In this document: positions 1 to 11,048 of the stretch, piece after piece
How the letters are laid out: each line of letters starts with the position of its first letter
Position numbering within the stretch: position 1 is the first letter of the stretch
Assembly: GCA_964016885.1 (NCBI GenBank)
Contig: OZ024743.1
Coordinates: 344,590,563-344,654,562, forward strand
Direction: 5' to 3'
Source: Eledone cirrhosa
Lineage: Eukaryota > Mollusca > Cephalopoda > Octopoda > Eledonidae
Length of the DNA stretch: 64,000 bases
Made by a program: the position numbers and the translations under genes
Notes under the pieces: model-generated
The model's input: the letters and a program-made list of their open reading frames with translations, nothing else
What the model was told of the DNA's origin: nothing
Databases searched by the model: none

Positions 1-40
1 GGGCGGCCAGAACGTGGGAACCCATTTGCTTGTATTACAG

Positions 41-112
41 ACAGATGTGGCAGGCGAGAGAGATGGATGCGATGTCAGTAGGAGTTCGGCTCTTCCGTGT
101 TCGGACATATTG
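41..112 (+). other. Candidate internal exon (weak)
   Basis: This 72-nt stretch follows a pyrimidine-tinged acceptor-like sequence (TTGCTTGTATTACAG, ending at 40) and is followed by a donor-like GTAAGC starting at 113. It is more GC-rich than the AT-rich DNA after it. Two of its three plus-strand frames are open; one reads T-D-V-A-G-E-R-D-G-C-D-V and the other Q-M-W-Q-A-R-E-M-D-A-M, while the third hits TAG. The length is a multiple of three. I do not recognise either peptide, and a stretch this short can be open by chance. What I see is only the splice-like borders and composition; that it is an exon is a guess. The following 113-264 is AT-rich with no feature I can support. Confidence 0.15.
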
Positions 113-264
113 GTAAGCACTTGGAATTTGCTTTGTTTCTGGTTGTCCATCTGATTGTGACTAGCAAAGTTAGCTTTTGTATATATAAAGAATAACATGA
201 CATTTAAAGAATGCGAGACAATCATCAGATTTGTTTAAAGTATGTATTTATAACAAACTGGTAC

Positions 265-384
265 TTTTGATAGACTTCGAATAGATAATAGGCAAAGTTG
301 ACCTAGGTGGGATTTGAACTCAGAGAGCAGAGAACCGGAACGAATTCCGCAAAGCATTCTATCCGACGTTCTACTCCGTCGCAT
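265..384 (-). mobile_element. Degenerate tRNA-derived SINE (cephalopod type)
   Basis: Read on the minus strand, the element starts near 384 with a tRNA-like head and carries an RNA polymerase III B-box-like GAGTTCAAATCCC (about 309-321 on the plus strand). It continues into a segment ending AGTTGACC / GGCAAAG (about 290-303), which is typical of tRNA-related SINEs that I know from octopus and squid genomes. The A-box region is decayed. It is a short non-autonomous retroposon remnant that encodes no protein; such elements depend on LINE machinery. It abuts the ACAT-type simple repeats directly. Family assignment is from memory of the general layout; target-site duplications were not identified. 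Confidence 0.6.
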
Positions 385-470
385 TATACACATATACACA
401 TACAAATACAAATACAAATGCACTTATACCCGTACATACACTCGCACATACAATCACTCATACATACACA
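385..470. repeat. AC/AT-rich simple repeat
   Basis: Imperfect runs of ACAT, ACAA and CAAATA units, grading into the 71-bp minisatellite on its right. It begins at the head end of the SINE at 384. Confidence 0.6.
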
Positions 471-896
471 CATACGTACAAATATAAAGACATAGACATG
501 CATACATGTAGACATACATGCATACATACATAGCATACATACATAGCATACATACAAATATAAAGACATAGACATGCATACATGTAGACATACATACATA
601 CATAGCATACATACACACATACGTACAAATATAAAGACATAGACATGCATACATGTAGACATACATACATACATAGCATACCTACACACATACGTACAAA
701 TATAAAGACATAGACATGCATACATGTAGACATACATACATACATAGCATACATACACACATACGTACAAATATAAAGACATAGACATGCATACATGTAG
801 ACATACATGCATACATGCATGTAGACATACATGCATACATACATGGCATACATACACACATACGTACAAATATACATGCATACATACATAGTTGGA
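471..896. repeat. 71-bp minisatellite, about six copies
   Basis: The landmark ACAAATATAAAGACATAG begins at 478, 554, 625, 696 and 767, and a truncated version begins at 866. Spacing is 76, 71, 71, 71 and 99 bp, so the basic unit is 71 bp with extra ACAT-type tetranucleotides in the first and last intervals. Each unit contains GACATGCATACATGTAGA followed by a run of CATA. Minus-strand open frames rich in Met, Tyr, Val and Cys across this region are by-products of the repeat. Confidence 0.88.
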
Positions 897-962
897 TAGA
901 ATCATAGTGCATACATACATACAAGCATAGGATCCTAGTTTATACATACACACACACACACA
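897..962. repeat. CATA and CA simple repeats
   Basis: A few CATA units are followed by a pure (CA)7 run at 949-962. Between them lies the 10-bp palindrome TAGGATCCTA. Confidence 0.7.
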
Positions 963-1310
963 GTTTGGTTATAACATAAAGATATGAAAATAATCCTTTA
1001 TAAACTGATTCATATATGTGAGAATTTATCAGAGAAAAGATAACAATTGTAGAAGAATGGCACACGGGGTGTTGGTGACGGTTGGGTGGCTATGTGGTCG
1101 AGCGGCTGTTGTGTTCGGGTGGATGAATGTAGGATGAGGGGCGGCAGAAATCAGGGGAGGAGGAGAGGAATAGCAAGAGGAGGAGATATGCGTTATTAAA
1201 AGCATTAATAGATTAATTGAATGTTCCCGGGGAAATTTATCTGGAGTGAGCGAAACCAAATATTTAAAACATGCCTAATGAAATTATCTTTGTAGATAAG
1301 AGGAGAGTTT
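963..1310. other. Unassigned flank, no gene seen
   Basis: Single-copy-looking, AT-rich at both ends with a G-rich middle (about 1060-1190, GGTGG / GGAGGAGG-like). A 76-codon minus-strand frame covers 1029-1259, but its product is a low-complexity Ser/Pro/His/Thr mixture with no domain that I recognise. I see no splice pattern or RNA gene here. Confidence 0.5.
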
Positions 1311-1362
1311 TGTTGTTGTTGTTGTTGTTGTTGTTCTTACTGTTGTCGTTGTTGTTGGTCTA
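1311..1362. repeat. (GTT)n microsatellite
   Basis: A pure GTT run at about 1311-1335 continues as an imperfect run (GTTCTTACTGTTGTCGTT) to about 1362. It uses the same triplets on the same strand as the large satellite that begins 800 bp downstream. Confidence 0.85.
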
Positions 1363-1460
1363 ATGATGTCTTATTATTGCCATTATGATGTTATTATGGG
1401 CAATGTTGTTTGTTTTGTGAGTGATGTTATCACTATTGTCGTCCTTGTTTTCTTTTTCTC

Positions 1461-1786
1461 TTGCTGCTGCTGTTGTTGTTGTTGCTGCTGTTGTTGCTGT
1501 TGCTGTTGTTGTTGTTGCTGTTGTTGTTGCTGTTGTTGCTTTTGCTGTTGTGATTGTTGTGATTGTTGTTGTTGTGATTGTTGTTGTGATTGTTGTTGTG
1601 ATTGTTGTTGCTGTTGTTGTTGTTGCTGTTGTTGTGATTGTTGTTGTTGTTGCTGTTTTTGCTGCTGTTGCTGTTGTTGTTGCTGTTGTTGTTACTATTG
1701 TTGTTGTTGCTGTTGTTGTGATTGTTGTGATTGTTGTTGTTGTGATTGTTGTTGCTGTTGTTGTTGTTATTGCAGTTGTTGTTGCT
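1461..1786. repeat. Compound TGC/TGT/GAT triplet microsatellite
   Basis: More than 300 bp of GTT mixed with GCT and GAT triplets. The frames across it read poly-Cys (from 1363) and poly-Val/Ala (from 1421), which is what triplet repeats give in any open frame. There is no recurring longer unit as in the satellite downstream. Confidence 0.9.
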
Positions 1787-1839
1787 AATATATATTTTTG
1801 AAGTTGTTGTCCCTTAAATATTGTTATTGGTGATAATTG

Positions 1840-2021
1840 TTTCTACTTTAGGCACAAGGCCAGCAATTACCCAGTACATTACTGATACTTTATTTTATCG
1901 ACCCCGTAAGGATGAAAGGCAAAGTTAACCTCGACGGGATTTGAACTCAGACCGTAAAGGGATTTAACTATACTAGAAAGCATGGCGTTCACCCCTCTAC
2001 CGATACTGCCAATACACTGGT
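1840..2021 (-). mobile_element. Degenerate tRNA-derived SINE (cephalopod type)
   Basis: On the plus strand it opens with TTTAGGCACAAGGCC and passes through TTTATCGACCCCGTAAGGA, GATGAAAGGCAAAGTTAACC and TCGACGGGATTTGAACTCAG. The last contains the reverse complement of a polymerase III B-box (GTTCAAATCC, 1937-1946). This order of blocks is the one I know from common cephalopod tRNA-derived SINEs. The tRNA-like head lies near 2021 and is eroded. It is in the same orientation as the SINE at 265-384 and is the last non-satellite element before the array. Confidence 0.72.
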
Positions 2022-2150
2022 GAGATTGTTGTTTGTCTTACTGTCGTTTGACTTGCCTGTCTTGTTTGTCTTGTCTTTGCTGTTGTTGTTATTGCTGTAA
2101 CTTGTTTATTGTTGTAGTTGTTCTTGTGATTGTCAGATATGGGTAGCAAT
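2022..2150. other. GTT-rich transition into the satellite
   Basis: T/G-rich DNA with short GTT runs and CTTGTTTGTCTTG-like repeats but without the GAC-(GTT)n-ACT-ACT pattern. It may be decayed array edge or the kind of GTT microsatellite from which the array grew. Confidence 0.5.
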
Positions 2151-3660
2151 TGTTGACAACGTTGTTGTTATAGTTACTACTCCTGTTATTGACGTTGTTG
2201 TTGTTAGTACTACTGTTGTTGACGTTGTTGTTGTTACTACTGATGTTGATATTGTTACTACTGATGTTGACGCTGTTCTTGTTACTACTGATGTTGACGT
2301 TATTGCTTTATTACTGTTGTTGACGTTGTTATTGTTACTAGAGTTTTTGACGTTGTTGTTGTTACTACTGTTGTTGACGTTGTTGTTACGACTGTTGTTG
2401 ACGTTGTTGTTACGACTGTTGTTGACGTTGTTGTTGTTACTACTGTTGTTGACGTCGTTGTTACGACCGTTGTTGACGTTGTTGTTACGACTGTTGTTGA
2501 CGTTGTTGTTGTTAATACTGTTGTTGACGTTGTTGTTGTTACTACTGTTGTTGACGTTGTTGTTGTTACTATTGTTGTTGACCGTGTAATTGTTACTACA
2601 GTTGTTGACGTTGTTGTTGTTACTACTGTTTTTGACGTTGTTGTTGTTACTACTGTTGTTGACGTTGTTGTTGTTACTACTGTTGTTGACGTTGTTGTTG
2701 TTACTACTGATGTTGATGTTATTGTTGTTACTACTGTTGTTGAGGTTGTTGTTGTTACTACTGTTGTTGACGCTGTTGTTGTTACTACTGATGTTGATGT
2801 TATTGTTGTTACTACTGTTGTTGACGTTGTTGTTACTACTGTTGTTGATGTTATTGTTGTTACTACTGTTGTTGGCGTTGTTATAGTTACTACTGTTGTT
2901 GACGTTGTTGTTACTACTGTTGTTGACGTTGTTGTTGTTACTACTGTTGTTGACGTTGTTATAGTTACTATTGTTGTTGACGTTGTTGTTACTACTGTTG
3001 TTGACGTTGTTGTTGTTACTACTGTTGTTGACGTTGTTGTTACTACAGTTGTTGACGTAGTTGTTACGACCGTTGTTGACGTTGTTGTTGTTAATACTGT
3101 TGTTGACGTTGTTGTTGTTACTACTGTTGATGACGTTGTTATTGTTACTACTGTTGTTGGCGTTGTTGTTACTACTGCTGTTGTTGAAGTTGTTGTTACT
3201 ACTGTTGTTGACGTTGTTGTTACTACTGTTGTTGACGGTGTTATTGTTACTAATGTTGTTGACGTTGTTGTTGTTACTACTGTTGTTGACGTTGTTATAG
3301 TTACTATTGTTGTTGACGTTGTTGTTACTACTGTTGTTGACGTTGTTATTGTTACTCTATTGTTGACGTTGTTATTGTTACTACCGTAGTTGACGTTGTT
3401 GTTGTAACTACTGTTGTTGACGTTGTTATTGTTACTTTTATTGTTGACGTTGTTATTTTTACTAACGTTGTTGACGTTGTTATTGTTACTACTACAGATT
3501 TTTGACATTGTTGTTGTTACTACTATTGTTGTTGCGTTGTTATTGTTAGTACCGTTGTTGACGTTGCTGTTGTTACTAATGTTGTTGACGTTGTTAGTGT
3601 TACTACTGTTGTTGATGTTGTTTTGGTTACTACTACTGTTTTTTGACGTTGTTTTTGTTA
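2151..3660 (+). repeat. Divergent left edge of the array
   Basis: Units here are less regular than further in. There are many 24-bp units, several with GTTACGACTG in place of GTTACTACTG (about 2386-2500 and 3060), truncated pieces such as GTTACTCTATTG (near 3353), and GTTATAGTTACTA variants. Edge units that drift apart are what is expected where homogenisation between units is weakest. Confidence 0.7.
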
Positions 3661-5675
3661 CTACTGTTATTGACGTTATTGTTACTACTGTTTTTGAAGT
3701 TGTTATTGTTACTATTGTTATTGACGTTGTTATTGTTACTAACGTTGTTGACGTTATTGTTGTTACCACTGTTGTTGACGTTGTTGTAGTTACTACTGTC
3801 GTTGACGTTGTTGTTGTTTCTAATCTTGTTGACGTTGTTGTTGTTACTACTGTTGTTGACGTTGTTATTGTTACTATTGTTATTGACGTTGTTATTGTTA
3901 CTAATGTTGTTGACGTTATTGTTGTTACCACTGTTGTTGACGTTGTTGTCACTACTGTCGTTGACGTTGTTGTTGTTACTACTGTCGTTGACGTTGTTGT
4001 TGTTTCTAATCTTGTTGACGTTGTTGTTACTATTACTGTTGTTGACGTTATTATTGTTAGTACTGTTGTTGACGTTATTGTTGTTACTACTGTTGTTGAC
4101 GTCGTTATTGTTACTACTACTGTTGTTGACGTTGTTGTTGTTAATACTGTTGTTGACGTTGTTATTGTTACTACTGTTGTTGACGTTGTTATTTTTACTA
4201 CTGTTGTTGACGTTTTTATTGTTACTATTGTTGTTGACGTTGTTATTGTTAATACTGTTGTTGACGTTGTTGTTACTACTGTTGTTGACGTTGTTGTTGT
4301 TACTACTGTTGTTGACGTTTTTATTGTTAATACTGTTGTTGACGTTGTTATTGTTACTACTGTTGTTGACGTTATTATTGTTAATACTGTTGTTGACGTT
4401 GTTATTGTTACTACTGTTGTTGACGTTGTTGTTACTACTGTTATTGCCGTTGTTGTTGATACTACTGTTGTTGACGTTGTTGTTACGACTGTTGTTGACG
4501 TTGTTATTGTTACTAATGTTGTTGACGTTGTTGTTGTTACTACTGTTGTTGATTTTGTTGTTACTACTACTGTTATTGACGTTGTTATTGTTACTACTGT
4601 TGTTGACGTTGTTATTGTTACTACTGTTGTTGACGTTGTTATTGTTACTACTGGTGTTGACGTTGTTATTGTTACTACTGGTGTTGACGTTGTTGTTGTT
4701 ACTACTGTTGTTGACGGTATTGTTGTTACTACTGTTGTTGACGTTGCTGTTGTTACTACTGTTGTTGACGTTGTTATTGTTACTACTGTTGTTGACGTTG
4801 TTGTTGTTGCTAATGTTGTTGACGTTGTTGTTACTACTGTTGTTGACGTTGTTGTTACGACTGTTGTGGACGTTGTTATTGTTACTACTGTTGTTGACGT
4901 TGTTATTGTTACTAATGTTGTTGACGTTGTTATTGTTACTACTGGTGTTGACGTTGTTGTTGTTACTACTGTTGTTGACGGTATTGTTGTTACTACTGTT
5001 GTTGACGTTGTTATTGTTACTACTGTTGTTGACGTTGTTGTTGTTGCTAATGTTGTTGACGTTGTTGTTACTACTGTTGTTGACGTTGTTATTGTTACTA
5101 CTGTTGTTGACGTTGTTGTTGTTACTACTGATGTTGACGTTTTTATTGTTACTACTGTCGTTGACGTTGTTGTTGTTACTAATGTTGTTGACGTTGTTAT
5201 TGTTACTACTGTTGTTGACGTTGTTGTTGTTACTACTGTTGTTGACGTTGTTGTTACTACTGTTGTTGACGTTGTTATTGTTACTACTGTTGTTGACGTT
5301 GTTGTTGTTACTACTGTTGTTACTACTGTTGTTGACGTTGTTGTTGTTACTACTGTTGTTGACGTTATTGTTGTTACTATTGTTGTTGACGTTGTTGTTG
5401 TTACTACTGTTGTTGACGTTGTTGTTACTACTGTCGTTGACATCGTTGTTACAACTGTTGTTGACGTTGTCATTGTTACTACTGTTGTTGACGTTGTTAT
5501 TGTTACTACTGTTGTTGACGTTGTTATTGTTACTACTGTTGTTGACGTTGTTGTTGTTACTACTGTTGTTGACGTTGTAATTGTTACTACTGTTGTTGAC
5601 GTTGTTGTTACTACTGTTGTTGACTTTATTGTTGTTACTATTGTTGTTGACGTTGTTGTTGTTACTACTGTTGTT

Positions 5676-6330
5676 GGCGTTGTTTTTACTACTGTTGTTG
5701 ACGTTGTTGTTGTTACTACTGTTGTTGACGTTGTTGTTACTACTGTTGTTGACGTTATTGTTGTTACTATTGTTGTTGACGTTGTTGTTGTTACTACTGT
5801 TGTTGGCGTTGTTTTTACTACTGTTGATGACGTTGTTGTTGTTACTACTGTTGTTGACGTTGTTGTTGTTACTACTGTTGTTGACGTTATTGTTGTTACT
5901 ATTGTTGTTGACGTTGTTGTTACTACTCTTGTTGGCGTTGTTTTTACTACTGTTGTTGACGTTGTTGTTGTTACTACTGTTGTTGACGTTGTTGTTGTTA
6001 CTACTGTTGTTGACGTTATTGTTGTTACTATTGTTGTTGACGTTGTTGTTGTTACTACTGTTGTTGGCGTTGTTTTTACTACTGTTGTTGACGTTGTTGT
6101 TGTTACTACTGTTGTTGACGTTGTTGTTGTTACTACTGTTGTTGACGTTATTGTTGTTACTATTGTTGTTGACGTTGTTGTTGTTACTACTGTTTTTGGC
6201 GTTGTTTTTACTACTGTTGTTGACGTTGTTGTTGTTACTACTGTTGTTGACGTTGTTGTTATTACTACTGTTGTTGACGTTATTGTTGTTACTATTGTTG
6301 TTGACGTTGTTGTTGTTACTACTGTTGTTG
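5676..6330 (+). repeat. 132-bp pentamer sub-array, site 1
   Basis: The marker GGCGTTGTTTTTACTACT starts near 5676, 5805, 5934, 6066 and 6198, so the spacing is 129, 129, 132 and 132 bp. One period is a 24-bp GGC unit plus four 27-bp units, one of which has ATT after GAC-GTT and is followed by ACT-ATT. The 129-bp versions have one 24-bp unit more. Confidence 0.85.
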
Positions 6331-6802
6331 ACGTTGTTATTGTTACTACTGTTGTTGACGTTGTTATTGTTACTACTGTTGTTGACGTTGTTATTGTTAC
6401 TACTGTTGTTGACGTTGTTGTTACTATTGTTGTTGACGTTGTTGTTGTTACTACGTTTATTGTCATTGTTGTTGTTACTACTGCTTTTGACGTTGTTGTT
6501 GTTGTTACTACTGTTGTTGACGTTGTTATTGTTACTAATGTTGTTGACGTTATTGTTGTTACTATTGTTGTTGACGTTGTTGTTGTTACTATTGTTGTTG
6601 ACGTTGTTGTTACTACTGATGTTGACGTTATTGTTGTTACTACTGTTGTTGACGTTTTTGTTGTTACTACTGTTGTTGACGTTGTTGTTACTACTGTTGT
6701 TGACGTTGTTGTTACTACTGTTGTTGACGTTGATGTTGTTACTATTGTTGTTGACGTTGTTGTTACTACTGATGTTGACGTTATTGTTGTTACTACTGTT
6801 GT

Positions 6803-8580
6803 TGACTTTATTGTTGTAACTATTGTTGTTGACGTTGTTGTTGTTACTATTGTCGTTGAAGTTGTTGTTACTACTGTCGTTGACGTTGTTGTTGTTTCTA
6901 ATCTTGTTGACGTTGTTGTTGTTACTACTGTTGTTGACGTTGTTATTGTTATTGACGTTGTTATTGTTACTAATGTTGTTGACGTTATTGTTGTTACCAC
7001 TGTTGTTGACGTTGTTGTTGTCAACACTGTCGTTGACGTTGTTGTTGTTACTACTGTCGTTGACGTTGTTGTTTCTAATCTTGTTGACGTTGTTGTTACT
7101 ATTACTGTTGATGACCTTGTTATTGTCAGTACTGTTGTTGACGTTATTGTTGTTACTACTGTTGTTGACGTCGTTATTGTTACTACTACTGTTGTTGACG
7201 TTGTTGTTGTTACTACTGTTGTTGACGTTGTTAGTGTTACTACTGTTGTTGACGTTGTTATTGTTACTACTGTTGTTGACGTTTTTATTGTTACTATTGT
7301 TGTTGACGTTGTTATTGTTAATACTGTTGTTGACGTTGTTGTTACTACTGTTGTTGACGTTGTTGTTGTTACTACTGTTGTTGACGTTTTTATTGTTAAT
7401 ACTGTTGTTGACGTTGTTATTGTTACTATTGTTGTTGACGTTATTATTGTTAATACTGTTGTTGACGTTGTTGTTGTTACTACCGTTGTTGACGTTGTTA
7501 TTGTTACTACTGTTGTTGACGTTTTTATTGTTACTACTGTTGTTGACGTTGTTATTGTTACTACTGCTGTTGACGTTGTTATTGTTACTACTGTTGTTGA
7601 CGTTGTCGTTAATACTGTTGTTGACGGTGTTGTTGTTACTACTGTTGTTGACGTTGTTGTTGTTACTACTGTTGTTGACGTTGTAATTGTTACTACTGTT
7701 GGTGACTTTGTTATTGTTAATACTGCTGTTGACGGTATTGTTGTTACTACTGTTATTGACGTTGTTGTTACTACTGTTGTTGTTACTATTGTTGTTGACG
7801 TTGTTGTTACTACTGTTGTTGACGTTGTTGTTGTTACTACTGTTGTTGACGTTGTTGCTGTTACTATTGTTGTTGACGTTGTTATTGTTACTACTGTTGT
7901 TGACGTTGTTGTTTTTACTACTATTGTTGGCGTTGTTATTGTTACTACTGTTGTTGACGTTGTTGTTACTACCGTTGTTGGCGCTGTTATTGTTACTACT
8001 GTTGTTGACGTTGTTGTTACTACTGTTGTTGACGTTGTTATTGTTAATACTGTTGTTGACGGTATTGTTGTTACTACCGTTGTTGACGTTGTTGTTGTTA
8101 CTACTGTTGTTGACGTTGTTATTGTTACTACTGTTGTTGACGTTGTTGTTTTTACTACTGTTGTTGACGTTGTTATTGTTAATACTGTTGTTGACGTTGT
8201 TGTTATTACTGCTGTTGTTGACGTTGTTGTTGTTACTACTTCTGTTGACGTTGTTATTGTTACAACTGTTGTTGACGTTGTTGTTTTAACTACTGTTGTT
8301 GACGTTGTTTTTGTTACTACTGTTGTTGACGTTGTTGTTTTTACTACTGTTGTTGTTGACGTTGTTGTTTTTACTACTGTTGTTGACGTTGTTGTTGTTA
8401 CTACTGTTGTTGACGTTGTTGTTTTTACTACTACTGTTGTTGACGTTGTTGTTTTTACTACTGTTGTTGACGTTGTTATTGTTACTACTGTTGTTGACGT
8501 TGTTGTTGTTACTACTGTTGTTGACGTTGTTATTGTTACTACTGTTGTTGACGTTGTTGTTGTTACTACTGTTGTGACGT
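6803..8580 (+). repeat. Source-like segment of the 5.96-kb repeat
   Basis: The segment starts at the marker GACTTTATTGTTGTAACT (near 6803) and ends at the 26-bp unit TGTTGTGACG (8571-8580). It shows the same order of variant units as 16523-18255 and 22486-24218, but with scattered small differences: the offset to 16.5 kb drifts between about 9695 and 9719. It therefore looks like an older, diverged relative of the first third of the 5,963-bp repeat. Confidence 0.7.
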
Positions 8581-8765
8581 TGTTGTTGTTACTACTGTTG
8601 TTGACGTTGTTGTTAATACTGTTGTTGACGGTGTTGTTGTTACTACTGTTGTTGACGTTGTTGTTGTTACTACTGTTGTTGACGTTGTAATTGTTACTAC
8701 TGTTGGTGACTTTGTTATTGTTAATACTGCTGTTGACGTTGTTGTTGTTACTACTGTTGTTGACG

Positions 8766-11048
8766 TTGTTATTCTTACTACTGTTGTTGACGTTGTTGTT
8801 GTTACTACTGTTGTTGACGTTGGTGTTGTTACTACTGTTGTTGACGTTGTTGTTGTTACTACTGTTGTTGTTGGTGTTGTTATTGTTACCAATGTTGTTG
8901 ACGTTATTGTTGTTACTACTGTTGTTGACGTTATTGTTGTTACTACTGTTGTTGACGTTATTGTTGTTACTACTGCTGTTGACGTTGTTATTGTTACTAC
9001 TGTTGTTGATGTTGTTGTTGTTACTACTGTTGTTGACGTTGTTGTTGTTACTACTGTTGTTGACGTTGTTGTTGTTACTACTGTTGTTATTGTTGTTGTT
9101 ATTGTTACTACTGTTGTTGACGTTGTTATTGTTACTACTGTTGTTGACGTTGTTATTGTTACTACTGTCATTGACGTTGTAATTGTTACTACTGTTGTTG
9201 ACGTTGTTGTTGTTACTATTGTTGTTGACGTTGTTATTGTTACTACTGTTGTTGACGTTGTTATTGTTACTACTGTTGTTGACGTTGTAATTGTTACTAC
9301 TGTTGTTGACGTTGTTGTTGTTACTACTGTTGTTGACGTTATTTTTGTTACTATTGTTGTTGATGTTGTTGTTGTTACTACTGTTGTTGGCCTTGTTTTT
9401 TCTACTGTTGTTGACGTTGTTGTTGTTACTACTGTTGTTGACGTTGTTGTTGTTACTACTGTTGTTGACGTTATTGTTGTTACTATTGTTGTTGACGTTG
9501 TTGTTGTTACTACTGTTGTTGGCGTTGTTTTTACTACTGTTGTTGACGTTGTTGTTGTTACTACTGTTGTTGACATTGTTATTGTTACTACTCTTGTTGA
9601 CGTTGTTATTGTTACTATTGTTGTTGACGTTGTTGTTACTATTGTTGTTGACGTTGTTGTTGTTACTACGGTTATTGACATCGTTGTTGTTACTACTGCT
9701 TTTGGCGTTGTTGTTGTTACTACTGTTGTTGACGTTGTTATTGTTACTAATGTTGTTGACGTTATTGTTGTTACTATTGTTGTTGACGTTGTTGTTACTA
9801 CTGTTGTTGACGTTGTTGTTGTTACTACTGTTGTTGACGTTGTTGCTGTTACTATTGTTGTTGACGTTGTTATTGTTACTACTGTTGTTGACGTTGTTGT
9901 TTTTACTACTATTGTTGGCGTTGTTATTCTTACTACTGTTGTTGACGTTGTTGTTGTTACTACTGTTGTTGACGTTGGTGTTGTTACTACTTTTGTTGAC
10001 GTTTTTGTTGTTACTACTGTTGTTGTTGGTGTTGTTATTGTTACCAATGTTGTTGACGTTATTGTTGTTACTACTGTTGTTGACGTTATTGTTGTTACTA
10101 CTGTTGTTGACGTTATTGTTGTTACTACTGCTGTTGACGTTGTTATTGTTACTACTGTTGTTGATGTTGTTGTTGTTACTACCGTTGTTGACGTTGTTGT
10201 TGTTACTACTGTTGTTGACGTTGTTGTTGTTACTACTGTTGTTATTGTTGTTGTTATTGTTACTACTGTTGTTGACGTTGTTATTGTTACTACTGTTGTT
10301 GACGTTGTTATTGTTACTACTGTTATTGACGTTGTAATTGTTACTACTGTTGTTGACGTTGTTGTTGTTACTATTGTTGTTGACGTTGTTATTGTTACTA
10401 CTGTTGTTGACGTTGTTATTGTTACTACTGTTGTTGACGTTGTAATTGTTACTACTGTTGTTGACGTTGTTGTTGTTACTACTGTTGTTGACGTTATTTT
10501 TGTTACTATTGTTGTTGATGTTGTTATTGTTACTACTGTTGTTGGCCTTGTTTTTTCTACTGTTGTTGACGTTGTTGTTGTTACTACTGTTGTTGACGTT
10601 ATTGTTGTTACTATTGTTGTTGACGTTGTTGTTGTTACTACTGTTGTTGGCGTTGTTTTTACTACTGTTGTTGACGTTGTTGTTGTTACTACTGTTGTTG
10701 ACATTGTTATTGTTACTACTGTTGTTGACATTGTTATTGTTACTATTGTTGTTGACGTTGTTGTTACTATTGTTGTTGACGTTGTTGTTGTTACTACGGT
10801 TATTGACATCGTTGTTGTTACTACTGCTTTTGACGTTGTTGTTGTTACTACTGTTGTTGACGTTGTTATTGTTACTAATGTTGTTGACGTTATTGTTGTT
10901 ACTATTGTTGTTGACGTTGTTGTTACTACTGTTGTTGACGTTGTTGTTGTTACTACTGTTGTTGACGTTGTTGCTGTTACTATTGTTGTTGACGTTGTTA
11001 TTGTTACTACTGTTGTTGACGTTGTTGTTTTTACTACTATTGTTGGCG
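8766..11048 (+). repeat. 1,155-bp tandem duplication
   Basis: Landmarks repeat at a constant offset of 1,155 bp: TTATTCTTACTACTG at 8768 and 9923, GTTACCAATG at 8885 and 10040, and GGCCTTGTTTTTTCTAC at 9389 and 10544. The second copy then lacks one 27-bp unit, so the offset becomes 1,128 (GGCGTTGTTTTTAC at 9521 and 10649). Confidence 0.8.

Noticed and set aside
309..384. Functional tRNA gene
   Set aside because: A B-box is visible but the cloverleaf and A-box are decayed and the 3' part continues into SINE body.
384..959. 191-codon minus-strand frame of Met/Tyr/Val/Cys repeats and its overlapping shadows
   Set aside because: Generated by the ACAT-type simple repeat and the 71-bp minisatellite.
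1070..1120. A-box-like GTGGTCGAGCGG as a third SINE or tRNA fragment
   Set aside because: No B-box follows at a suitable distance, and the match is too short to support.
1029..1259. 76-codon minus-strand frame with Ser/Pro/His/Thr content
   Set aside because: Short, no recognisable domain or splice context; open frames of this size are expected by chance.
1363..1788. Poly-Cys frame and the overlapping poly-Val/Ala frame (1421-1801)
   Set aside because: Translations of a TGT/TGC/GTT triplet microsatellite; no non-repetitive protein part beyond about 30 residues.
3414..8690. 1,758-codon plus-strand frame with Val-Val-Asp-Val and Thr-Thr repeats (and the similar 1,612-codon frame at 57657-62495)
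   Set aside because: The repeat has no stop in this frame, and the minus strand is equally open. The frame drifts between Leu and Val readings at one-base changes, and there is no signal peptide, domain, splice pattern or codon-position constraint that I can see.
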